NCBI RefSeq assembly: GCF_003443895.1
Contig: NZ_QQOA01000027.1
Coordinates: 1 to 64,000 of the forward strand
Direction: 5' to 3'
DNA: 64,000 nt
Source of the DNA: Paraburkholderia phosphatilytica
GTDB taxonomy: Bacteria > Pseudomonadota > Gammaproteobacteria > Burkholderiales > Burkholderiaceae
The translations under genes and the position numbers were made by a program. Shown one piece after another: positions 57,122-64,000 of this stretch (positions are counted from its first letter, which is position 1; each line of letters starts with the position of its first letter). Below the pieces are notes generated by a model. It was given only the letters and a program-made list of their open reading frames with translations. It ran no database searches and was not told the DNA's origin.

Positions 57122-58633
57122 TCATTGCGCCGCGCGGTCGATCAGGAACTGCGCGAGGAGCGGCACGGGGCGGCCCGTCGCGCCCTTGGCCGCGCCGCCC
57201 TTCCACGCGATGCCGGCGATGTCCAGGTGCGCCCACGGGTAATCTTCGGTGAAGCGCGACAGGAAGCACGCCGCTGTCACGCTGCCCGCCGGCCGGCCGC
57301 CGATGTTCGCGAGATCCGCGAAATTCGACTTGAGCTGCTCCTGGTACTCTTCGTCGAGCGGCATGCGCCAGGTCGGGTCCGACGCTTCCTTCGATGCATC
57401 GAGCAGCTCGCCTGCCAGCGCGTCGTCTTTCGAGTAGAGCGCGCTGTTGTGATGGCCGAGCGCGATGATGCAGGCGCCCGTCAGCGTGGCGACGTCGATC
57501 ACCGCGGCCGGTTTGAAGCGCTTCGCGTAGGTGAGCGCGTCGCACAGGATCAGGCGGCCTTCGGCGTCCGTGTTCAGGATTTCGATGGTGAGGCCGGACA
57601 TGCTGGTGACGATGTCGCCCGGCTTCGTGGCCGTGGCAGACGGCATGTTCTCGACCGCCGGAATGACGCCGACGACGTTGATCTTCAGGCCCATCTCCGC
57701 AACTGCGCGCAGCGTGCCGAGCACCGAACCGGCGCCGCACATGTCGTACTTCATCTCGTCCATCGCCTCGCCCGGCTTGAGCGAGATGCCGCCGGTGTCG
57801 AACGTCACGCCCTTGCCGACCAGCACGATGGGCGCGGCCTTCGCGGCGGCGCCCTGGTACTGCAGCACGATGAACTGCGCGGGCTCGACGGAGCCGGCCG
57901 TGACCGACAGGAACGAGCCCATCTTCAGCGCTTCGGCCTGCTTCTCGCCGAGCACCTCGACCTTCAGCTTCCAGTCTTTCGCGAGCTTCTTCGCGGTGTT
58001 CGCAAGATAGGTCGGCGTGCAGACGTTCGACGGCAGGTTGCCGAGGTCGCGCGTCAGGTCCATGCCGTTCGCGAGCGCGGCGCCCTGCTTCGCGGCGACC
58101 TTCGCGGCTTTCTCGTCCGCGGAATCCACCGAGAACACGATGCGCTTCAGCGCGCGCGGGGTCGTATCCGGCTTGCTCTTCAACTGCGTGAAGCGGTAGG
58201 TCTGTTCGCGCAGCGCGAGGATTGCGGTACGCACCGCCCAGTCAGCCGCGCGCTCCTGCACCGGCAGCTGCGCGAGCGTGAACGTAACCTGCACGATCTT
58301 CGTGCCGAGCAGCGCGCGCCATGCCGCGCGAACCGCTTCGCCATAGGCTTTCTGCGTGAAAGCATCCTGCTTGCCAAGCCCGACGAGCAGCACGCGCGAT
58401 GCGCCGATGCCCTGCACTTCGTGCAGGAACGTCGTGGTGCCCGCCTTACCGTCCATGTCACCGGCCTTGATGACGCGCGTGAGCAGACCCTTGGTGGCTT
58501 CGTCGATTTCGAGCGCCGCGCCGGACAGCGTTTGCGACTCGAACACACCGATCACGATGCAATCGGATTTTCCGGTGAGGAACCCACTGGTCGAGCCTTT
58601 GCTCCAATCACAGGCTTTTATGCTAAAGTCCAT
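57122..58633 (-). CDS. pepA: Leucyl aminopeptidase (cytosol aminopeptidase A)
   Basis: Di-metal M17 aminopeptidase of 503 aa that removes N-terminal residues from peptides; in E. coli PepA also binds DNA (family knowledge). The metal and catalytic segments are visible: [18 protein letters not shown] with the catalytic Lys, MKYDMCGAG and the signature NTDAEGRL. An N-terminal domain of about 170 residues precedes the peptidase domain. It is divergent from lptF across 147 bp, as in E. coli. Confidence 0.95.
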   Translation of the reverse strand: MDFSIKACDWSKGSTSGFLTGKSDCIVIGVFESQTLSGAALEIDEATKGLLTRVIKAGDMDGKAGTTTFLHEVQGIGASRVLLVGLGKQDAFTQKAYGEAVRAAWRALLGTKIVQVTFTLAQLPVQERAADWAVRTAILALREQTYRFTQLKSKPDTTPRALKRIVFSVDSADEKAAKVAAKQGAALANGMDLTRDLGNLPSNVCTPTYLANTAKKLAKDWKLKVEVLGEKQAEALKMGSFLSVTAGSVEPAQFIVLQYQGAAAKAAPIVLVGKGVTFDTGGISLKPGEAMDEMKYDMCGAGSVLGTLRAVAEMGLKINVVGVIPAVENMPSATATKPGDIVTSMSGLTIEILNTDAEGRLILCDALTYAKRFKPAAVIDVATLTGACIIALGHHNSALYSKDDALAGELLDASKEASDPTWRMPLDEEYQEQLKSNFADLANIGGRPAGSVTAACFLSRFTEDYPWAHLDIAGIAWKGGAAKGATGRPVPLLAQFLIDRAAQ

Positions 58634-58780
58634 CGCGCTTGTCCTCGGATAAAATCTGGGCTTAGGATGAAAGCCGCAATTATCCGCTATTTTTCCCGTG
58701 GTGGCTGCTAGATGGACGCAGATGCGCGGTGCAGACGATGCGCCCCGATGCGAACGCAGCCAGCCCTCTGTTCATCAACC

Positions 58781-59881
58781 ATGATCTTCGAACGTTCCCT
58801 CCAGCGCGAACTCGCGTTTACGGCCGGCGCCGTATTCATGGTTCTGCTGACGCTCGTGCTGACGACGATGATGATCCGGATCGTAGGCTTCGCCGCGTCC
58901 GGCGAAATCGATCCGCGCGACGTGCTCGTGCTGATCGGCCTCACCGTCATCGGCTACATCGCGATCATGCTGGTCGCCACGCTGTTCGTGTCGATCCTGT
59001 TCGTGCTCACGCGCTGGTACAAAGATTCCGAAATGGTAGTGTGGCTCGCGTCGGGCGTGAGCCTCACGCGTTTCATCAAGCCGATCGCGCAGTTCGCCAC
59101 GCCCATTCTGATCCTGATCGCGTTCTTCGTGTTCGTCGGCTGGCCGTGGTCGAACCAGCAGAGCAAGCTGATCCGCGCGCGCTTCCAGCAGCGCGACGAA
59201 GTCTCGCTGCTCGCGCCGGGCCAGTTCCGCGAATCGCCGGTCACGCACCGGGTGTTCTTCATCGAGAAGATGTCGTCCGACCAGGGCCACGTCGAGAACG
59301 TGTTCGTGACGAGCACCGAAGGCGGCAAGGTCAGCGTGATCGTGTCGAAGAACGGCCACACCGAAACCACCAAGGACGGCGACCGCTTCGTCGTGCTGGA
59401 GAACGGCCGCCGCTACGACGGCGAGCCGGGCAAGCCGGACTTCCGCATCATGGAGTTCGAGCGCTACGGCGTGAAGATCCAGAGCCAGCCCGTGGTGAGC
59501 CAGCCCACCACCACCGGCACCCCCACGCTCGACCTGCTCCGCCATCCGAACAAGGACAACCTCGCCGAGTTCGCGTGGCGCGCGGGTTTGCCGCTGATCG
59601 GTTTCAACCTGATGCTGCTCGCCATTCCGCTCGCGCACCAGAATCCGCGGCGCGGCCGCACCACGAACCTCGTGATGGCGGTGCTGATCTACCTCACCTA
59701 TTCGAACCTGCTGAACGTCGTGCAGTCGTGGATCGAACAGGGCAAGCTGTCGTTTCCGGTCGGCCTGCTCGGCCTGCACGTCATCGTGTTCGCGATCGTG
59801 CTCGTGATCTTCTGGCTGCGCGTGCGCAACCGGCCGCTCATTTCCCGCGCGATGTTCGCGCGCCGGCCGCAGGAGGCGTGA
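58781..59881 (+). CDS. lptF: LPS export ABC transporter permease LptF
   Basis: Inner-membrane subunit (366 aa) of the LptB2FG complex that extracts lipopolysaccharide. Three helices at each end flank a periplasmic beta-jellyroll (about residues 125-265, FRESPVTHRVFFIEKMS). The start IFERSLQRELAFTAGAVF and the end helices are typical. ATG 58781 is preferred to 58712 for this reason. A TAAAAT hexamer lies at 58650-58655. It is followed by lptG after 3 bp. Confidence 0.94.
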   Translation: MIFERSLQRELAFTAGAVFMVLLTLVLTTMMIRIVGFAASGEIDPRDVLVLIGLTVIGYIAIMLVATLFVSILFVLTRWYKDSEMVVWLASGVSLTRFIKPIAQFATPILILIAFFVFVGWPWSNQQSKLIRARFQQRDEVSLLAPGQFRESPVTHRVFFIEKMSSDQGHVENVFVTSTEGGKVSVIVSKNGHTETTKDGDRFVVLENGRRYDGEPGKPDFRIMEFERYGVKIQSQPVVSQPTTTGTPTLDLLRHPNKDNLAEFAWRAGLPLIGFNLMLLAIPLAHQNPRRGRTTNLVMAVLIYLTYSNLLNVVQSWIEQGKLSFPVGLLGLHVIVFAIVLVIFWLRVRNRPLISRAMFARRPQEA

Positions 59882-59884
59882 CCG

Positions 59885-61033
59885 ATGCGCATCTACGAAC
59901 GCTATTTCGCGCGTCAGATCTACCTGACCTTCATCTTCATCCTGTTCGCGTTTTCAGGGCTGTTCTTTTTCTTCGACCTGATCAACGAGCTAAACTCGGT
60001 CGGGCACGGCAACTACAAGTTCCAGTACGCGCTGCTGCGCGTCGCGCTGCAAACGCCGTCGCGCTTCTATGAAATCATTCCGGTCGCGGCGCTGATCAGC
60101 GCGATCTACGTGTTCGCGCAGATGGCCGCGAACTCCGAATACACGATCTTCCGCGTGTCGGGACTCGCGACGAACCAGGCGCTGCGTTCGCTGCTGAAGA
60201 TCGGCATTCCACTCGTGCTGCTCACGTATCTGATCGGCGAAGTGATCGGGCCATACACGGACCAGCTGTCCGAGCGCGTGCGGCTGGAAGCGCTCGGCTC
60301 CGCGGTGTCGTCCGACTTCCAGTCGGGCGTGTGGGTGAAGGACACGCTCTCGCAGAGCGCGGACGGCGAGCAGGTCACGCGCTTCGTCAACGTCGGCGAA
60401 CTCAAGCCCGACGCGACGATCAGCAACGTGCGCATCTACGAGTTCGACTCGAAATTCCGCCTCGAGAACGTGCGGATCGCGAAGAGCGGCCACTACCAGC
60501 CGCCCGGCCACTGGCTGCTGACCGACGTGACCGACACGCAGCTGATCGACGTGCCGCCCGACCCCACGAAGCCGGCGGATGCGCTGAACCCGGTCTACCG
60601 CGCGAAGCAGATTACGCTGCCGCAATATTCGCTGCGCTCGGAACTGACACCGCAGATCCTGTCGGTGCTGCTGGTGACGCCGGACAACATGTCGATCTTC
60701 AACCTGTTCCGCTACATCCAGCACTTGACCGAGAACCATCAGGACGCGCAGCGCTACACGATCGCACTGTGGCGCAAGCTGCTGTATCCGTTCGCGGTAC
60801 TCGTGATGCTGGTGCTGTCGCTGCCGTTCGCGTATCTACATACGCGCGCGGGCGTGGTCGGCGTGAAGGTGTTCGGCGGCATCATGCTCGGCATGAGCTT
60901 CCAGCTCTTCAACACGCTGTTCTCGCACATCGGCACGCTGAACACATGGCCCGCGCCGCTCACCGCAGCCACGCCGGGGCTGATCTACCTGGTGCTGGGA
61001 CTCGTCGGCCTGAAATGGGTCGACCGGCACTAG
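59885..61033 (+). CDS. lptG: LPS export ABC transporter permease LptG
   Basis: Partner permease (382 aa) of LptF. It begins MRIYERYFARQIYLTFIFILFAFSGLFFFFD and has the same three-plus-three helix layout around a jellyroll (about 115-275, GVWVKDTLSQSADGEQVTRFVNV), with the coupling region MAANSEYTIFRVSGL. Separated from lptF by 3 bp, so co-translated. The ATPase gene lptB is not in the window. Confidence 0.95.
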   Translation: MRIYERYFARQIYLTFIFILFAFSGLFFFFDLINELNSVGHGNYKFQYALLRVALQTPSRFYEIIPVAALISAIYVFAQMAANSEYTIFRVSGLATNQALRSLLKIGIPLVLLTYLIGEVIGPYTDQLSERVRLEALGSAVSSDFQSGVWVKDTLSQSADGEQVTRFVNVGELKPDATISNVRIYEFDSKFRLENVRIAKSGHYQPPGHWLLTDVTDTQLIDVPPDPTKPADALNPVYRAKQITLPQYSLRSELTPQILSVLLVTPDNMSIFNLFRYIQHLTENHQDAQRYTIALWRKLLYPFAVLVMLVLSLPFAYLHTRAGVVGVKVFGGIMLGMSFQLFNTLFSHIGTLNTWPAPLTAATPGLIYLVLGLVGLKWVDRH

Positions 61034-61061
61034 CGACGCATCGCACTGAAGGAGCGCCACG

Positions 61062-61445
61062 ATGAGCACGCACGGAATCGTTCTGTTCGGGCATGGCGCG
61101 CGCGATATGCGCTGGGCCGAGCCGTTCGAGCGACTCGCGATCAAGCTGCGCGCCATGCAAGGCCCCGACGGTGGACCCGTATCGCTGGCGTTTCTCGAAC
61201 TGATGACACCGGACCTTCCCACCGCCATTGCGCGGCATATCGCCCACGGTTGCCAGGCGGTGACGGTCGTGCCGGTGTTCTTCGGTCAGGGCGGTCATGT
61301 GCGGCGCGATCTGCCGGCGTTGATCGAGAAATGTCGCGCGGCGCATCCGGGCGTCGAGATCCGCTGCGCGACGGCCGTCGGCGAAGACGATGCGGTGCTC
61401 GACGCGGTGGCCGCGTATTGTTTGCGGGAGAGCGGGCGGGAGTGA
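61062..61445 (+). CDS. cbiX: Sirohydrochlorin chelatase, CbiX/SirB short type
   Basis: A 127-aa chelatase that inserts cobalt or iron into sirohydrochlorin. The N-terminal metal-binding His is in GIVLFGHGARDMRWAEPFE; the second is in VVPVFFGQGGHVRRDLP. Short CbiX proteins work as homodimers. It is functionally linked to cobA 0.9 kb away (precorrin-2 route), with a toxin-antitoxin module lying between them. Confidence 0.92.
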   Translation: MSTHGIVLFGHGARDMRWAEPFERLAIKLRAMQGPDGGPVSLAFLELMTPDLPTAIARHIAHGCQAVTVVPVFFGQGGHVRRDLPALIEKCRAAHPGVEIRCATAVGEDDAVLDAVAAYCLRESGRE

Positions 61446-61491
61446 GCGCGAAGGCATCAGGCGCTGGTTGTGCCCCGGTGAAAGACAACAA

Positions 61492-61519
61492 AAAAACGCG
61501 CCCCTCGAGGCGCGTTTTT
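61492..61519. terminator. Intrinsic terminator after cbiX
   Basis: Stem AAAAACGCGCC / GGCGCGTTTTT with loop CCTCGA. It closes the lptFG-cbiX run. Confidence 0.92.
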
Positions 61520-61618
61520 GTTTGCTGCGTCAGGCCTACCCTCCAGCGGTCCATCAAAGGTTTGCCTTGATGCAACACCTGAATTCTTATACGTTTCCGT
61601 TAACAAATTTTGTATGGA

Positions 61619-61626
61619 ATACGTAT
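61619..61626. promoter_or_regulatory. Possible antitoxin operator
   Basis: The 8-bp palindrome ATACGTAT directly abuts the antitoxin ATG, within an AT-rich 60-bp stretch (61575-61630) that is unlike the surrounding DNA. Antitoxins of this class repress their own operon through such sites (family knowledge). Confidence 0.35.
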
Positions 61627-61920
61627 ATGCCCTTTCGTGCTCAAGACGTCGTGCCCATCAGCGAAGCACGCTCGCGATTAACCGAATTAGCCGAGGACGT
61701 GGTCGCTGGTGCCGAGAAGGTATTGACAAAGAATGGTTCCGCGTACGTGGCGATCGTCGACGCCCGGAAGCTCGACTACTACCATGCGCTCGAATCGGAA
61801 CACGGCCGGTTGGTAATGTTGAGCGATGCTGAGACCGGATTGACGGACGCGCTCGCCGACAGGGTGATGTCCGAAGAAGAATTCCGCAAATCGCTCCAAC
61901 GCCCGAGCCCGCGCAAGTAA
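61627..61920 (+). CDS. Phd/YefM-type antitoxin
   Basis: A 97-aa antitoxin. The N-terminal Phd/YefM DNA-binding fold is in VVPISEARSRLTELAEDVVAGAEKVLTKNGSAYVAIVDARKLD, and a flexible toxin-neutralising C-terminus follows. ATG 61627 has a TGGA ribosome site about 8 bases upstream; an earlier ATG at 61570 would add 19 residues of unlikely sequence. The stop codon overlaps the toxin start (TAATG). Base composition of the upstream stretch differs from the host, indicating acquisition. Confidence 0.83.
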   Translation: MPFRAQDVVPISEARSRLTELAEDVVAGAEKVLTKNGSAYVAIVDARKLDYYHALESEHGRLVMLSDAETGLTDALADRVMSEEEFRKSLQRPSPRK

Positions 61921-62299
61921 TGCAGATAGATTTCGCCCACACCTTCGGTGCACGGCTGCGCGTCCTCGAAGAATTCATGCTGGCTCAAGACCCCGCTTCC
62001 GCGCAGGCGAGAATCGAGGAGTTGCGGTGCGAAGTTCTCCGCCTGGTCGACCTCGTCAAGCTGCATCCCGAGATCGGTCGACCAGCGGGTATTCTCGCCG
62101 CCAGTTCTATTGAAGGCCAAAGACGTCTCGAGCGGGTGTTGCGGCTGGCGAACGATGCGGGATTGCCTGACTCCGCGAATATGTGTTGCGCGCTCACGTC
62201 GTGCTTTACGCACACTCAGATTCGGGGGCCTCGATGCTATCAGTGCGTCACCACCGAGAACTGGGATACGCGCCAGTTATGCTGACTGAGCGAGCATAG
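61920..62299 (+). pseudogene. RelE/ParE-family toxin gene with a frameshift
   Basis: The ATG at 61920 overlaps the antitoxin stop. The first 83 codons encode a ParE-like start (MQIDFAHTFGARLRVLEEFML, then LVKLHPEIGRPAGIL). After LPD (near 62169) this frame turns into Cys-rich nonsense and ends at 62285. The +2 frame from 62171 instead gives LREYVLRAH, VVLYAHS and VRHHRELGYAP, which is the canonical ParE C-terminal half, and ends at TAG 62297-62299. One missing base at about 62170 explains the break. The toxin is therefore probably dead, while the antitoxin is intact. Confidence 0.8.
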
Positions 62300-62324
62300 G
62301 GACGACGAAACCTTCGCTCATCAA

Positions 62325-63110
62325 TCAAGCCGCGTACAACATCCCATTACGCCGCACGATCCCCGCCGTCTCTGTACCGCCGGCGTCATCGCTATGCGTC
62401 ACGCGTTCGGCAAACGCCTGACCGATCATCAGCAACGACGGCTGCACCGGATCGAGCCACGCCTGCGCGTCACCCGCGGCGAGTGCCGCGAGCGTCAGCG
62501 TCAGCGAACGTTCCCTCGGCGTGCTGCACGCCTCGACGATCGCCACTGACGTGGCGCCATCGCGGCCCGCGTCGATCAGCTGACGCGCGATGTCGGGCGC
62601 GCTGTCGCGGCCCATGTAGAACACCAGCGAATCGGCGTTCACCTGTTCGCGGATCTCGTCGGAATCCGCCGCGCGGCTGTAGGTGGCGAGCGCCACGCTG
62701 CGTGCCACACCACGCAAGGTCAGCGAACGGCGCAGCGTCGCGGCACTGGCAAGTGCTGCGGTGATGCCCGGCACGATCTCGTACTCGATACCCGCGGCTT
62801 CGAGCGCGCGCATCTCTTCGTCGGCGCGGCCGAACAGCATCGGGTCACCGCCCTTCAGACGCACGACCACGTCGTGCTCCAACGCCGCATCGACGATCTG
62901 CTTGTTGATGAAGTGCTGGGCGGTGGAACGCTGGCCGCAGCGCTTGCCGACCGCGATCCGCTTCGCGTGCGCCGGCGCGTAGTCGAGCATCGCCGGCTCG
63001 ACGAGCGCATCGTGCAGCACGACATCCGCCGTGCCCAACAAGCGTGCGCCACGCACCGTGATGAGGTCGGCCGCACCAGGACCCGCACCGATCAGATAAA
63101 CCTTGCCCAT
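62325..63110 (-). CDS. cobA: Uroporphyrinogen-III C-methyltransferase (SUMT)
   Basis: SAM-dependent methyltransferase of 261 aa converting uroporphyrinogen III to precorrin-2 for siroheme and cobalamin. It has the glycine-rich VYLIGAGPGAADLITVRGAR start, VRLKGGDPMLFGRADEE, VPGITAALASAA and the TYSRAADSDE/YMGRD regions. It is a stand-alone CobA and not the CysG fusion. It follows cysN by 42 bp on the minus strand, as expected where siroheme supplies sulfite reductase. Confidence 0.94.
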   Translation of the reverse strand: MGKVYLIGAGPGAADLITVRGARLLGTADVVLHDALVEPAMLDYAPAHAKRIAVGKRCGQRSTAQHFINKQIVDAALEHDVVVRLKGGDPMLFGRADEEMRALEAAGIEYEIVPGITAALASAATLRRSLTLRGVARSVALATYSRAADSDEIREQVNADSLVFYMGRDSAPDIARQLIDAGRDGATSVAIVEACSTPRERSLTLTLAALAAGDAQAWLDPVQPSLLMIGQAFAERVTHSDDAGGTETAGIVRRNGMLYAA

Positions 63111-63152
63111 TTGCTTCGCTTCCGCTTCGTGTGTCCGTCGACTATGACGTAG

Positions 63153-64000
63153 TCACGAAGAAAATGCACGAATCATGCCGGCCGCGACCGTGTGATGCGT
63201 CGCTTCGTCGATCAGCACGAACGCGCCCGTGCCCGGATGTTCGTCGTAGGTATCGGCGACGATCGGCTTCTGCAGCGTCAGCGCGACGCGGCCGATATCG
63301 TTCATCGTCAGGTTGTGGCGATCCGTCGCGTGCGACAGCGTATGCACGTCGAGCACTTCCTTGATCGCGCCGATACGCGCGAACACGGTGCTGGTGGTCT
63401 GCTTCAGCAGATACTTGCGCTGCGTCGACAGCGGCTCGTCGTCGAACCAGCACAGGTCCGCCTCAAGCTTCTTCGCGGGCGCCAGCGCCGCGGCGCGCAG
63501 CACGAAGGTGTCGCCGCGCGACACGTCGACGTCTTCGGTCAGGCGGATCGTCACCGTCTGGCCCGCGAACGCACGCTCCACCAACCCGGTGCCGCCCGGC
63601 ACCGGCGCGATGATTTCGGCCACCGTCGCTTCGCGGTTGCCCGGCAGCACGGTAATCGCGTCGCCCACCTTCACTTCGCCCGCTTCGATGCGGCCCATGT
63701 AGCCGCGGAAATCGTCGGCCTGGCTGCCGTCCTGGCGCGCGACCCATTGCACCGGGAAGCGCAGCGCGTCGCCCGTGGCCTGTTCGACCGGCAGCGCTTC
63801 GAGCACGTCGAGGAGCGGCTCGCCCGCGTACCACGGCATGCGCTCGCTCGCCGACACGATGTTGTCGCCCTTCAGCGCCGACACCGGCACGAAGCGCACG
63901 TCGGCGAGACCCAGATGGCGCGCGAGCGTCACGTACGCGTCGCGGATCTCGTTGAAGCGCGCTTCGCTGTAGTCGACGAGGTCCATCTTGTTGATTGCGA
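63153..64000 (-). CDS. cysN: Sulfate adenylyltransferase large subunit, C-terminal part
   Basis: The frame is open through the right window edge and gives the last 282 residues of CysN, the GTPase subunit of ATP sulfurylase, used to activate sulfate to adenosine 5'-phosphosulfate. It begins at the window edge with AINKMDLVDYSE (the NKMD GTP-binding motif) and continues with the EF-Tu-like domains 2 and 3 (FRGYMGRIEAGEVKVGDAI, DLCWFDDEPL). The N-terminal P-loop lies outside. Upstream cysD is also outside the window. Confidence 0.94.
   Translation of the reverse strand, partial: AINKMDLVDYSEARFNEIRDAYVTLARHLGLADVRFVPVSALKGDNIVSASERMPWYAGEPLLDVLEALPVEQATGDALRFPVQWVARQDGSQADDFRGYMGRIEAGEVKVGDAITVLPGNREATVAEIIAPVPGGTGLVERAFAGQTVTIRLTEDVDVSRGDTFVLRAAALAPAKKLEADLCWFDDEPLSTQRKYLLKQTTSTVFARIGAIKEVLDVHTLSHATDRHNLTMNDIGRVALTLQKPIVADTYDEHPGTGAFVLIDEATHHTVAAGMIRAFSS

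Noticed and set aside
62160-62180. Programmed ribosomal frameshift in the toxin gene.
   Set aside because: The sequence around CCTGACTCCGC has no slippery heptamer or obvious downstream hairpin, so a simple one-base loss is more likely.

Overview
The window is a GC-rich chromosomal segment from a member of the Burkholderiaceae, most like Burkholderia sensu lato (Paraburkholderia or Burkholderia). The evidence is gene order and protein types typical of that group: a hemC / fused hemD-hemX / hemY operon divergent from ppc, DUF3460-scpA-panC-panD, zapA followed by a betaproteobacterial-type 6S RNA, lgt/LysR/ilvD, and pepA-holC divergent from lptFG. Almost all of it is dense core genome. Calls rest on protein motifs and conserved context read by eye; no database search was run.

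Layout. 1-0.25 kb: end of an IS200/IS605 transposase and the element's right end. 0.28-5 kb: ppa, then an aldehyde dehydrogenase / SDR / MFS catabolic cassette. 5-9.4 kb: heme operon hemC-hemDX-hemY on the minus strand. 9.7-15.6 kb: ppc with an unusual Lys/Ala-rich N-terminal extension, an XRE/MmyB regulator, and argH. 15.9-20.3 kb (minus): LprI-like protein, Orn/Lys/Arg decarboxylase, dcd, and a SodC-like lipoprotein that has lost most metal ligands. 20.5-25.1 kb: apbC/mrp divergent from an OmpA lipoprotein, then metG. 25.3-31.7 kb: tamB and tamA. 32-36.1 kb: DUF3460, scpA, panC, panD, an orphan ParA-type ATPase and a hotdog thioesterase. 36.3-38 kb: a TPR/glycosyltransferase-like gene broken by an in-frame stop. 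38.1-48.4 kb: a cobalamin late-assembly and uptake cluster (cobQ, cobU, cbiB, cobD, btuF-like, cobC, cobS, cobT, ABC ATPase and permease) interrupted by an alaE exporter gene. 48.8-51.3 kb: ZapB-like protein, zapA, 6S RNA, EVE protein, SIMPL protein. 51.4-55.8 kb: lgt, a LysR regulator, ilvD and a cytochrome c. 55.9-61.5 kb: acidic hypothetical, holC, pepA, lptF, lptG, cbiX. 61.6-62.3 kb: a small toxin-antitoxin module whose toxin is frameshifted. 62.3-64 kb: cobA and the 3' part of cysN.

How it fits together. Three tetrapyrrole blocks are present: heme (hemCDXY), siroheme/cobalamin entry (cobA, cbiX), and late cobalamin assembly plus corrinoid import. The corrin-ring genes proper are not here, so the cluster at 38-48 kb reads as lower-ligand assembly and salvage. 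Envelope biogenesis is also prominent (tamAB, lptFG, lgt, OmpA lipoprotein).

I did not find a clearly new multi-gene system. The best leads are local: the SodC-like protein lacking most metal ligands, the histone H1-like extension on PEP carboxylase, two recent-looking gene disruptions (the TPR gene and the ParE-type toxin), and two genes whose -10 boxes sit six bases from the start codon, suggesting leaderless mRNAs.
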